Source of the DNA: Rubrivivax sp.
GTDB lineage: Bacteria > Pseudomonadota > Gammaproteobacteria > Burkholderiales > Burkholderiaceae_C
DNA: 64,000 nucleotides
Reading direction: 5' to 3'
Assembly (NCBI GenBank): GCA_019635315.1
Contig: JAHBZT010000004.1
Location: 496,001-560,000, forward strand
Shown: positions 17,571 through 25,836 of the stretch, in pieces
How positions within the stretch are numbered: position 1 is the stretch's first letter
How the letters are laid out: each line of letters starts with the position of its first letter
Made by a program: the position numbers and the translations under genes
Notes under the pieces: generated by a model
What the model was told of the DNA's origin: nothing
Databases searched by the model: none
What the model saw: only the letters and a program-made list of their open reading frames with translations

Positions 17571-20500
17571 GCGGCGTGGCCGCCGACGGCCCGTCGTTTC
17601 GGGACCAGTCCGTTCTCTGGGGGCAAGCCTACGAAGTCCTGGTCAAGCGCGGCGTACTTGCCGCGCTGACGGAGGCCGGGCTGCTGCCCAAAGACCGGCC
17701 GAGCGTGAAGCCGTGGCTCGAGACTCGCCTCCTCGACGTGCAGACGGCGCTGGTGCGGGGCCTGGGCATCATCGACGAGAACGCCGTGCGCCTGGTCGAC
17801 GCCGCGCTCGACCACATGGCTTTGACGGCGTATGGCTTGGGCTACACGGCAACCCGGGAGTACCTCAGGCCTCAACAACGCGCCATCGCCACCCAGAGGC
17901 TGAAGCTGCGCGCGCTGTGGTGTCCCCTCACGCTGCCCGGACAGGGTGCCGACAACGCGGCGGAAGCCAGAGCTCGCGCATTTCACGCAGAGTTCGCGCT
18001 CGAAGGGATCATCGATGTCGCGTTGGCCGACAAGGGGCGCCCGGCGAACTCGGACTTCACGCTCTGGTTGTCCGGATCGCACAAGGAGGACTACCTGCTG
18101 GTTCAGGAGTATTCGTTCGACATGCCGTCTGGACTCGGGGATTTCCGTGAGCAGCAGGCACACCTCGACGAGCTGGCGCGCCATCGACGCCTCCTTGATG
18201 CCCGCAGCGTCTTTGCCGCGGTCTCCGCGGAAGTCAGCGGGGAGAGCTTCGAGCTGGCGCAAGACATCGCCGCCCATCTCACGGCCCTCACGTCGGGCAA
18301 CAAGCCACTCTTCAAGCTGTGCCAGGCGAGCGGCTACGCGCAGAACACGGTTGACTGGCTGCAGCGCGACGGAGCGCTGAAGAAGCCATGCATGGCGCGC
18401 GCCCTGGCCATCACGCCGAACGGGCTCGAGAGCTTGGCGGCCCGATTCACCGCTAGCGACACCAGGGAGCCGCGCCGTTTGTTGATGACGCAGCTCGGCG
18501 AAGCGTATCGCGCCGCCATCAAGGTCCGGGATGACGATGACGCAGAGCTGACCAGCCGCGTCCAGGCCGTGTTCCGCGGCATGCTCAACAAGCTGCCAAA
18601 AGCGTTGAAGGACGGGATGAAGTCGCTCGAGCGCATGCCGGAGCCGGGGCAGGACTACAACTTCGAGTTCGAGGAGACGATCCCGGAGTTCACGAACCCG
18701 ACGGCGCGACTGCCCGTTGAGCGCGCGATCCAGATGGTGGACGACACCGAGGCGCTCAGGGAGTACCTGGGTGCACCGGCGCCGCAGGCCATCGGCCAGG
18801 TGCTGCGTGAGGTCGCCGGAAACGAATCCGATCTAACGCTGCGCGACGTGCATGCCGCGGCAATCGTCGCGGGCTTGCGCTGCAGCGCCTGCGGGCGTCT
18901 GAACGTGCTCGCGCTCGAGGGAAACCCGGGCATCGGCAAGACGACGGCCGTGCGCCGCCACCTCGAACAGAAGTCCAGTGGCTACCTGTTCCTCTACGTC
19001 AGTCCGCGCGTTGTGATCAACCGCGACGTCACCGAGAGTCTGGCCAGGAGGAACGGCCAGCCATCCGGCATCCTGACCGTGACGTCCAATGCGAGGCTCA
19101 TCGCATCGGCGCCGCGTTGGCACGCTGAGCAGGTGAAGCAGGGGCTGGACGAGCCTCGGCGGATCGATGGGGCGGTTGTCGTCGACGGCGTCCCGGATCT
19201 CCAGCGGCCGCGCGGCAGCATCCTGGCCATCGAACCCTCGCAGGAAGCCGAGATAGAGCGCATCCACGCCGGCTCGCGGATGGCGAAGATGGCCCTTTCG
19301 GAGAACGAGGACCTGGTGGAGGAACGCTCGCTGGTCGGCGTGCTGTCCGGCATGGCGCGGATGACCAAGGAGCTGGTGGCGCTCAACCCGCAGGTCAACC
19401 GCGTGGTGCTCACCGCGGCGCTCCAGGGCTACCGAAGCAAGGGTGGAGATGCGACCACCATGCAGTCGCTGTCGCGGCTCTTCGCGAACAAGGCCAACAC
19501 GCTGGCTGGGGTTGCCGAGCGCCGCCAGTTCGCGGCTCGATTGCCCGAAATCGTCGTGATGGTCGATGAGCTCGCGGGCGACGGAGCGGGCGCGCCGTTC
19601 GTGCACGGGGTGGCGCGGTGGCTGCATGAGGAGTTCATCGACTGCTTCGAGGATGCCGGAGAGCGCTCCCCGTTCACGGTCACGCTGGTGGTTTCCGACG
19701 CGTCGCTCGGCAATGAGATCGTGCTCGATCGCTACCTGAACGCGGCGGGCCCGGGTGAGCGTGCGCCCGACAAGATCCTGGTGTCGCGTTCTGCCGGCAA
19801 GGCGCCGTTCCGGGTCGCAGCGACCGAGGTTCGCATCGGCGGCAGGCCATTTGGCGTGCTCCACGTGATGACCAACAGCTTTCCGGCCAGCAGACTCGGG
19901 ATCCGCTACCGGGTGCGGATGACCCGGGTCAGGCCCGAGGAGAATCCGGACGGCACGATGCAATCGGCGCGGCAGGCAGTGCGCAAGCTGGCCGGCGAGG
20001 CTCTCCAGGCGTCGGCGCTGGCCGAGATCGTGCGCGCGCTGGAGCAGGGGGCCACGCAGGTCATCTACTTCGCGCAAGACAAGCTCTTCCTAAGCGACCT
20101 GCAGAAGGTACTGGCCAAGCGGGAGGATGTCGGCTTGGATTCGACGAACGTCGAGGTCCTGGACTCATCAGTCCCCGGGTCCAAGCGCAAGCGCCTCATC
20201 AGCCCCGAGGTGCGAGACAGCATGCGCGTGTTCCTCATGACATCGTCCGGTGCGCGCGGCGTCTCGTTTCCGAAGACCGACGCCATCATCGCTGCGGTTC
20301 CCCGCTTCAGCGTCGAGGCGTCGCTGATGGAGATTGCCCAGCTCATCTATCGCGGCCGCGGAAAGTACAAGGACGAGCAGGGTACCGACGTCGACGGCGA
20401 CAACGTCGCGCGCAGGCTCGTGATGCTCGTCGACGACTTCATCGTCGAGGACGATGAGGACGATGGCCCGTTGGACCAGCGTCAGTGGCTGCGCCAATCG

Positions 20501-21469
20501 CTGGATCTGATGACCCTGCTCGTGATGCTCCGAGCAACCATTCACACCCGCATCACTGGTGACGCCTCGCTGAAGCAATCGTTGGCGCTCGTGCCGGTCG
20601 GTGGCGTCGGCTTGGAGGAGTTGGTCAGCGTCATGTCCCAGAGCGTCGTCAATTTCGTCAACGAAGCCGAGGTTTTCTGCCGGCGCGGGCGCGACGACGA
20701 GCTGTCCGGTCTCGTGAAGAACGCCCAGTCCAACGTGGTCGAACTCTTCTCCCAGTGCAAGCTGCGTGCGGTCGCCCAGAAGGACAAGGACTGCCGGACC
20801 ATGGTGCGACAGGACGACATGGTCGCCATCATCGATCACGTGTGTACGAGCATGGGCCCGCTGTTGGTGACGGCAGCTGAGGGCACGACGCTGCCTGATC
20901 ACGTCTTCTTCTCGGGGCCCTCCATCCTGGAGAACTGGGACCCGTTCGACAAGCACGAGGCCTTCACGTTCGAGGGGCACCGTACTCAGGTCGAGCGCGT
21001 CAGCAAGGCGCTCATCAACCAGCTCTACGCGATCGACCGCAACGAGCGCTTCCCATCCTCGCTGCGCGAGCCGGCGATGAACCTGTTCCGCTTTCTGCAG
21101 CGCGAAAACCAGGAGGCTGCGAACGAATTCAGCACGCTGAAGGCTCTGAAGTCATCCAACACCTGGGTCTGCTTGCCGGCAGGCTACCTCCAGTTCCTTC
21201 GTACCAGCGAAACGCGACAAGGTATGCCGTTCCAGGTGCGCGAACCTGATGCCTGGCTCGGTGCGATGAGCAAGACGCTGCAGGCCAGCAATGCGGTCAT
21301 GCCGCCGATACCGCGGTACGAGTCCTTCCCTTGGGCAGCGGCGGTTGGTGAGCCAAACCCGTTGAAGCTCCATACGGTGTTCGATGATCGGTACTTCATG
21401 GCATCCAACGAGCTGAATCTGCTCAACACGCTGCTGCTGTGCCAGCAGGAAGCTCCGCAGTTAGCGTAA
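17567..21469 (+). CDS. SF2-like helicase/ATPase, 1300 aa, second gene of the module
   Basis: The start is GTG 17567 (VSGVAADGPSF...), overlapping the previous stop. The longer upstream in-frame extension only mirrors the preceding gene. The N-terminal 400 residues are of unknown fold. The Walker A is EGNPGIGKTT with K458, the Walker B is VVMVDEL with D667-E668, a motif V-like stretch reads TSSGARGVSFPKTD (about residues 886-899), and motif VI is QLIYRGRG with Q925, R929 and R931. These fit a DinG/SF2-type helicase with a long insertion between motifs I and II. An acidic linker (VEDDEDDG) follows motif VI, then about 350 residues of unknown C-terminal domain. It likely translocates on nucleic acid for the 1051-aa partner. 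Confidence 0.78.
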   Translation: MSGVAADGPSFRDQSVLWGQAYEVLVKRGVLAALTEAGLLPKDRPSVKPWLETRLLDVQTALVRGLGIIDENAVRLVDAALDHMALTAYGLGYTATREYLRPQQRAIATQRLKLRALWCPLTLPGQGADNAAEARARAFHAEFALEGIIDVALADKGRPANSDFTLWLSGSHKEDYLLVQEYSFDMPSGLGDFREQQAHLDELARHRRLLDARSVFAAVSAEVSGESFELAQDIAAHLTALTSGNKPLFKLCQASGYAQNTVDWLQRDGALKKPCMARALAITPNGLESLAARFTASDTREPRRLLMTQLGEAYRAAIKVRDDDDAELTSRVQAVFRGMLNKLPKALKDGMKSLERMPEPGQDYNFEFEETIPEFTNPTARLPVERAIQMVDDTEALREYLGAPAPQAIGQVLREVAGNESDLTLRDVHAAAIVAGLRCSACGRLNVLALEGNPGIGKTTAVRRHLEQKSSGYLFLYVSPRVVINRDVTESLARRNGQPSGILTVTSNARLIASAPRWHAEQVKQGLDEPRRIDGAVVVDGVPDLQRPRGSILAIEPSQEAEIERIHAGSRMAKMALSENEDLVEERSLVGVLSGMARMTKELVALNPQVNRVVLTAALQGYRSKGGDATTMQSLSRLFANKANTLAGVAERRQFAARLPEIVVMVDELAGDGAGAPFVHGVARWLHEEFIDCFEDAGERSPFTVTLVVSDASLGNEIVLDRYLNAAGPGERAPDKILVSRSAGKAPFRVAATEVRIGGRPFGVLHVMTNSFPASRLGIRYRVRMTRVRPEENPDGTMQSARQAVRKLAGEALQASALAEIVRALEQGATQVIYFAQDKLFLSDLQKVLAKREDVGLDSTNVEVLDSSVPGSKRKRLISPEVRDSMRVFLMTSSGARGVSFPKTDAIIAAVPRFSVEASLMEIAQLIYRGRGKYKDEQGTDVDGDNVARRLVMLVDDFIVEDDEDDGPLDQRQWLRQSLDLMTLLVMLRATIHTRITGDASLKQSLALVPVGGVGLEELVSVMSQSVVNFVNEAEVFCRRGRDDELSGLVKNAQSNVVELFSQCKLRAVAQKDKDCRTMVRQDDMVAIIDHVCTSMGPLLVTAAEGTTLPDHVFFSGPSILENWDPFDKHEAFTFEGHRTQVERVSKALINQLYAIDRNERFPSSLREPAMNLFRFLQRENQEAANEFSTLKALKSSNTWVCLPAGYLQFLRTSETRQGMPFQVREPDAWLGAMSKTLQASNAVMPPIPRYESFPWAAAVGEPNPLKLHTVFDDRYFMASNELNLLNTLLLCQQEAPQLA

Positions 21470-21720
21470 GCCGGATGAGGGGGCGTTGAAGCAACTTCGC
21501 GTACGAGGCTCGGCCTCCACGCTTTCCTTGTTGCGGCCGGTACGCGGGGCGATCAAAATCTGCCGGTCATGCCTTCGCGACCGGTGCTGCGAACAGGTTC
21601 GCCGCCACGGCCGTTCAAAGGTCCGCAGTACTTTCGTTACCGCTTTGGTTCGCCGCAGGTCAGCACGAGTCGTTTCCAAGAAACCGCGCTAAGTCGTTGT
21701 CAGGCAAGGCAAGTCGACAT

Positions 21721-21767
21721 CCTTGACATGGTGGGGGTCGTTGGTTCGAGTCCAATCGCGCCTACCA
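21721..21767 (+). other. 3' fragment of tRNA-Val(GAC): predicted attachment site (island end)
   Basis: These 47 bp match the 3' part of a bacterial tRNA-Val: anticodon loop with GAC, 3' anticodon stem, variable loop (GGGTC), T arm GTTGG-TTCGAGT-CCAAT, acceptor strand CGCGCCT, discriminator A and CCA. The 5' acceptor, the D arm and the 5' anticodon stem are absent: the sequence upstream of 21721 does not pair. A 3' tRNA remnant on the plus strand with foreign genes to its left is what integration into tRNA-Val leaves. The intact gene and the integrase would be expected left of this window. Confidence 0.8.
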
Positions 21768-21785
21768 GATTCGGTAGCTGGAACA

Positions 21786-21814
21786 GGCACCTGGCGGCAA
21801 CGCCAGGTGCCTTT
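21786..21814 (+). terminator. rho-independent terminator downstream of the tRNA-Val fragment
   Basis: A perfect 11-bp stem, GGCACCTGGCG/CGCCAGGTGCC, with a GCAA tetraloop, followed by TTTCT. It sits 18 bp after the tRNA CCA end and is the original chromosomal terminator of the tRNA-Val unit. Confidence 0.85.
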
Positions 21815-22083
21815 CTACTTGGCGCCACCGGTGCCCGATGCCACAGGGCTATGTGGCCATGGGCCGCCACTGCCGAGCCGGCCGCGTTCGCTGTGCCGCC
21901 GCGCGGTCCATCGTTCGCGCGCCGTGGCACCCACGGGTGTCGCCGTCGGCGCTGCAGGGTGGCCCGGATGGCGACAGGCCGCGCGCCCGGTCGTGCGCCA
22001 GCTGACCGGCACGCACGCCTGCGCAGGCCGCGCCAGCGGCCCCCGTGCCTGCACCGGCTCCAGCTTGCGGGCGCGGCCCTGCG

Positions 22084-22470
22084 TCAGGGCTTCAGGCCGC
22101 TGCAGGCGTCACGCCGCGGCTGCGCCGGCGGCTTGCCGCCACGCTCCTTCGCGCGGGCGGCCATCTGCTCGTGGTGCTGCTCCTGGTAGGCCTTGCATTC
22201 CTCGTAGGTCTTCATCGAGCGCATGCGTTCGCGGTGCTCGTCGCGCTCCTGCGGCGTCATGAGGGCCCAGCCCGGGGTGTAGTCGGCACCCCAGCGCGCG
22301 GCGCCGCGGCTGCCTGGTCCCATGCCTGAACCCATGCCCGGTGCGCTGGCCGCCGGACCGGGGCCCATCGGGCCGGGGCCCGGCCCCTTGCCGCCGGCGG
22401 GCTGTGCGAACGCAACGCCCACCGAGAGTCCGACGAGGGCGGTCAGCACGATCGATCGAGGGTGTTTCAT
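22084..22470 (-). CDS. small secreted protein with Gly/Pro/Met-rich linker
   Basis: A 128-aa protein. I chose ATG 22470, which has GGAG seven bases upstream and starts a clear signal peptide (MKHPRSIVLTALVGLSVGVAFA). After cleavage comes a low-complexity Gly-Pro-Met segment and then a charged helical part with Met and His (ERMRSMKTYEECKAYQEQHHEQM). The composition suggests a periplasmic metal- or stress-related protein, but no family is certain. The start overlaps the PAP2 stop as ATGA, so it is the last gene of the eptA operon. Confidence 0.7.
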   Translation of the reverse strand: MKHPRSIVLTALVGLSVGVAFAQPAGGKGPGPGPMGPGPAASAPGMGSGMGPGSRGAARWGADYTPGWALMTPQERDEHRERMRSMKTYEECKAYQEQHHEQMAARAKERGGKPPAQPRRDACSGLKP

Positions 22471-23375
22471 CTCTCGCTCCTGCATTGAAGAGAGCCATCG
22501 CACGATGCAGGCTCGGGGATCGGGTGTCGTTGCGCCCGGTCAATGCGGCGCCATCCGCGGGCAGGCCGCGCGTCCGCGGCGTCGGCCCCCATCGCGCCGG
22601 CGATGCAGCCCGGATTCGGCGGCCGTCCTTCGGGCCGGTCGTCGGCTTCGTCGCGACAGGGCGGCAGCCCGCCATCGCGGGGCCGCAACCAGGGTTCCGC
22701 GGTCACCGCCACGGCCAGGCACAACCAGGCCGACCACAGCGTGTGGCTCACGAAGTGCGCACCGCGCAGCACCTGGGCCAGCGCGAAGGCGCTGCCCGCC
22801 ACCGCCACCGCGGCGAACAGCGCTCCGGCCAGCCGTGGCCGCCAGGGGCGCCACAGGAAACCGGTGGCCAGGAAGGCCCAGCCGGTGACGGCATGACCCG
22901 ACGGGAAGCAGTGACCCGGACCGCCGTCGGCGACGCCGACCTGCCAGTGCCCGACATACGGCCAGGCGCCGCCGAAGGGCAGCAGGTCCCATGGGCAGCT
23001 GGTCTGGCTGGCGCGCTTGAGCAGCGGCACCAGCAGCAGCGCCAGCAGCGCGACCGCCAGCCAGCCCAGGTGTTCGCGGCGCGTCGGCCCGCGGGCGGGG
23101 CGCCACGCCGCCGTCATGGCCAGCAGGGCCAGCGCGGTGCCGGCCGCGACGCGGCCGCCGTCGTGCAGCACGCGCGCGAGCAGCCAGTGCTCGCGCAGCG
23201 GAAAGCCGCGCGCGCCGCCGGCCCAGGCGCTGAACGCGAGGTCCGCACCCGAGACATCCCAGGCCAGCGCGGCCAGCAGCCCGACCGCCAGCAGCAGCAG
23301 GTCGCGCGCTTGCCAGCGCAGCGTGCCGCGCCGCCGCGGGACACGCCGGAGCGCCGGCGGCCGGCGCGGCGCCAT
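22467..23375 (-). CDS. PAP2-superfamily membrane phosphatase
   Basis: A 302-aa integral membrane protein with about six hydrophobic helices. The PAP2 signature motifs are KRASQTSCPW, CFPSGHAVTG and RGAHFVSHTLWS, which give the catalytic His residues facing the periplasm. The family dephosphorylates lipid phosphates such as undecaprenyl pyrophosphate, phosphatidylglycerophosphate or lipid A phosphates. The TGATG overlap with eptA suggests lipid A or recycling of the phosphoethanolamine reaction product as its field. I chose the start at 23375 because the upstream extension only mirrors eptA. The C-terminal tail after about residue 240 is low complexity. Confidence 0.8.
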   Translation of the reverse strand: MAPRRPPALRRVPRRRGTLRWQARDLLLLAVGLLAALAWDVSGADLAFSAWAGGARGFPLREHWLLARVLHDGGRVAAGTALALLAMTAAWRPARGPTRREHLGWLAVALLALLLVPLLKRASQTSCPWDLLPFGGAWPYVGHWQVGVADGGPGHCFPSGHAVTGWAFLATGFLWRPWRPRLAGALFAAVAVAGSAFALAQVLRGAHFVSHTLWSAWLCLAVAVTAEPWLRPRDGGLPPCRDEADDRPEGRPPNPGCIAGAMGADAADARPARGWRRIDRAQRHPIPEPASCDGSLQCRSER

Positions 23376-25081
23376 CAGCGCTGCGCCACGGCCGTCGTGC
23401 CGTCGGGGCGGCAGGGCGCCGTCAGGTCGAGCGCGGGTTCGTGCAGCGCGGTGCGCACGTCCAGCAGGCCGAGCAGCGTGTGGAAGACATGGTCGTGCGC
23501 GACGCGCCCGGCCGCGCGCTCGCGCGCCAGCGCCGGGCGCAGGCAGCCCTTCGCGAGGCCGACCACGGATTCGTAGCCGCGCGAGGTCCACAGCAGCATC
23601 GGCACCTCGCGCTGCACCGCGGGCGCGACCGCGTAGGGCACGCCGTGCAGGCAGAGCCCGTATTCACCCAGCGACTCGCCGTGGTCCGACACGTACAGCA
23701 GCGCGCTGTCGACGCGGTCGCCGGCCGCCGCCAGGCGCGCGATGGTCGCGGCCAGCACATGGTCGGTGTAGCGCAGCGCGTTGTCGTAGGCGTTGCGGAC
23801 CTCGTCCTCGCTGCACAGGCGCAGGTCGTCCTGCCGGCAGGCGGGGCGGAAGTGCTCGAACGTCGCCGGGTAGCGGCGGAAGTAGGACGGCCCGTGGTTG
23901 CCCAGCATGTGCAGCACCCACAGCTGCGTGCCCCGGGCACGCGCCAGCCGGGCGTCGATGTCCGCGATCAGGCCTTCGTCCAGGCAGCGCTGGCCGTCGC
24001 ACAGGCCCGGGGCCAGCCGCGCGTCGACGCGGTCGCCGGGCAGGCCGTCGCACACGCCCTTGCAGCCGCTCTGGTTGTCGCGCCAGTGCACGGCCACGCC
24101 GGCGCGCGCCAGCACGTGCAGCAGCGACTCCTGGCCGCGGATGCGCGACTCGTCGTAGTCCCGTCGCCCCACCGGCGCGAACAGGCAGGGCAGCGAGGTC
24201 TCGGTGCTGGTGCCGCAGGCGGCGACCGCGCCGAGGTCGGCCACCGGCAGCGTCGCCAGCCGCGGCGTCGTCTCGCGCGCGTAGCCGGCGAGCTGCCAGC
24301 TGGCGGCGCGCGCCGTCTCGCCGACCACCAGCACGACGACGCGTGGGCGCGCCGCGCCGGCCCAGGACGGGCCGGGTCGCGCGTCGATGCCGATCGGCGA
24401 TTTCGCGCGTGTCGCGGCGCCGGCGTCGGCGGCCAGCACCGCGCCCGCGGACCAGGCCAGCGCGGCCGGCACGATGCGGTAGCGCAGGCCGTGGTCGTTG
24501 CGCGTCAGCGAGGCGAGCGGCTGGTACAGCGCCAGCACGCCGCCGGCCAGCACCGCGAGCGCTGCCGCGCCCACGGCGCCGCGCTGCAGCAGCGCGCGCC
24601 GCCAGCCCTGGGGCCGCAGGCGCAGCCGCCACAGCAGCAGCAGCGGCAGGCCGGCGTACAGCGCCAGGTGCAGCAGCAGCGGCCAGGAGAGCAGCTCCGT
24701 CGCCTCGGCGGCATCGGTGCGCAGCACGTTGCGCAGCATGCCCGGGTCCATCACCACGCCGTAGCGCGTGCCGAACCACGCGGCGGCCGCCGTCGCCACC
24801 GTCATCACCGCCACCACCGGCTTGAGAATCCGCCGCGGCCAGCACACCAGCAGCAGCGCGTGCAACGCGACCAGCATCGCCACCAGCACCGCGGCGAAGG
24901 CCCAGGTGCCGGGGTCCGCGGGCTCGCGGTCCTGCAGCGCGGCGCGCAGGAAGCCGGCATTGCCGGCCAGCACCCAGAAGACCGGCGCCGCGACGACGAG
25001 GGCCGCGGCCTCCATGCCGCGAGGCCCGGCCCCACGCAGCGGCAGGCGCGTCACTGCCGCACGTCGGAAGGGCATACGCAT
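23375..25081 (-). CDS. eptA: phosphoethanolamine transferase (EptA-like, lipid A modification)
   Basis: A 568-aa inner-membrane protein with an N-terminal block of about five transmembrane helices and a periplasmic sulfatase-like domain. Hallmarks are VVGETARAASW (catalytic Thr in the family), CGTSTETSLPC, LGNHGPSYFRRYP and SDHGESLGE, which supply the zinc ligands and nucleophile. Paired Cys residues are consistent with the family's disulfides. It transfers phosphoethanolamine from phosphatidylethanolamine to lipid A or another envelope glycan and is linked with polymyxin resistance. It diverges from a response-regulator gene across a PmrA-like repeat. A second ATG two codons downstream is equally possible. 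Confidence 0.87.
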   Translation of the reverse strand: MRMPFRRAAVTRLPLRGAGPRGMEAAALVVAAPVFWVLAGNAGFLRAALQDREPADPGTWAFAAVLVAMLVALHALLLVCWPRRILKPVVAVMTVATAAAAWFGTRYGVVMDPGMLRNVLRTDAAEATELLSWPLLLHLALYAGLPLLLLWRLRLRPQGWRRALLQRGAVGAAALAVLAGGVLALYQPLASLTRNDHGLRYRIVPAALAWSAGAVLAADAGAATRAKSPIGIDARPGPSWAGAARPRVVVLVVGETARAASWQLAGYARETTPRLATLPVADLGAVAACGTSTETSLPCLFAPVGRRDYDESRIRGQESLLHVLARAGVAVHWRDNQSGCKGVCDGLPGDRVDARLAPGLCDGQRCLDEGLIADIDARLARARGTQLWVLHMLGNHGPSYFRRYPATFEHFRPACRQDDLRLCSEDEVRNAYDNALRYTDHVLAATIARLAAAGDRVDSALLYVSDHGESLGEYGLCLHGVPYAVAPAVQREVPMLLWTSRGYESVVGLAKGCLRPALARERAAGRVAHDHVFHTLLGLLDVRTALHEPALDLTAPCRPDGTTAVAQR

Positions 25082-25103
25082 GCCTGTATTGCGCCGGTGC
25101 CGT

Positions 25104-25120
25104 CTGAAGCCAGCCTGAAG
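25104..25120 (+). promoter_or_regulatory. PmrA/QseB-like direct repeat CTGAAG-N5-CTGAAG
   Basis: Two identical CTGAAG hexamers (25104-25109 and 25115-25120) are separated by five bases, in the 98-bp region between the divergent eptA and response-regulator genes. The spacing and near-match to the YTTAAK-N5-YTTAAK box of PmrA-type OmpR regulators suggest an operator for the regulator encoded at 25180. Confidence 0.55.
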
Positions 25121-25179
25121 ACCCTGGCCGCCCCGCCGGGCACAAGCAGCCGCGCGGGCGCTGCGTCGACAATGCGCCG

Positions 25180-25836
25180 ATGCGCCTGCTGCTGCTGGAG
25201 GACGACATGCTGCTCGGCGAAGGCCTGCGCGACTGGCTGGCCGGCGAAGGCCATGTCGTCGACTGGTGCCGCTCGCTCGGCGAGGCCTCGGCCATGCAGG
25301 GCGAGCCTTTTGACGCGCTGCTGGTGGACTGGCAGCTGCCCGACGGTTCCGGCCTGGACTGGCTGCGCGGACGGCGGCGCGCCGGCGACCGCACGCCGGC
25401 GCTGATGCTGACCGCGCGCGACCGGCTGGCCGAGCGCGTGCAGGGGCTGGACGCCGGCGCCGACGACTATCTCGTCAAGCCGTTCGCGCCCGAGGAACTG
25501 GCCGCGCGGCTGCGCGCGGTGCTGCGCCGCGCCGGCGGCGGCGCCGACGACCGCTGGCGTCACGGCGCCGTCACGGTGGACCTGGCTGCGCGCGCCGCGC
25601 TGCACGACGGCGCGCCGGTGGAGCTGACCGCGCGCGAGTGGGCCGTGCTGGAGGCGCTGGTGCGCCGCGCCGGCCGGCTGGTGACGCGCCCGGAGCTCGA
25701 GCGTCTGGTGCTGGGTTTCGAGTCCGAGCTCGCGAGCAACGCGATCGAGGTGCATGTCTCTGCGCTGCGGCGCAAGCTCGGCCGCACGCTGATCGAGACC
25801 GTGCGCGGGCTCGGCTACCGGGTCGCCAGGGCATGA
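25180..25836 (+). CDS. OmpR-family response regulator (PmrA/QseB type)
   Basis: A 218-aa regulator. The receiver domain has acidic pocket E7-D8-D9, phosphoacceptor D50 (LLVDWQLPDG) and VKPF Lys. The C-terminal winged helix has ELTAREWAVLEAL and ends in ETVRGLGYRV. It is translationally coupled to the sensor kinase by ATGA at 25833-25836. It probably controls the divergent eptA operon and its own operon through the repeat at 25104-25120, which would make this a PmrAB-like envelope-stress system. Confidence 0.88.
   Translation: MRLLLLEDDMLLGEGLRDWLAGEGHVVDWCRSLGEASAMQGEPFDALLVDWQLPDGSGLDWLRGRRRAGDRTPALMLTARDRLAERVQGLDAGADDYLVKPFAPEELAARLRAVLRRAGGGADDRWRHGAVTVDLAARAALHDGAPVELTAREWAVLEALVRRAGRLVTRPELERLVLGFESELASNAIEVHVSALRRKLGRTLIETVRGLGYRVARA

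Larger units (their letters stand above)
21470..22083. other. gene-poor junction between island and chromosome
   Basis: From the helicase stop to 21720 nothing recognisable is present and the reading frames are short and unbiased. At 21721 the tRNA-Val fragment begins, followed by its terminator (to about 21814). Between 21815 and 22083 I see only high-G+C sequence with no supported gene. The change in composition occurs here, consistent with the island boundary. Confidence 0.55.

Noticed and set aside
21700-21767. A complete functional tRNA-Val gene
   Set aside because: Only the part from the anticodon loop onward is present. The upstream bases do not form a 5' acceptor, D arm or 5' anticodon stem, so it is a fragment.
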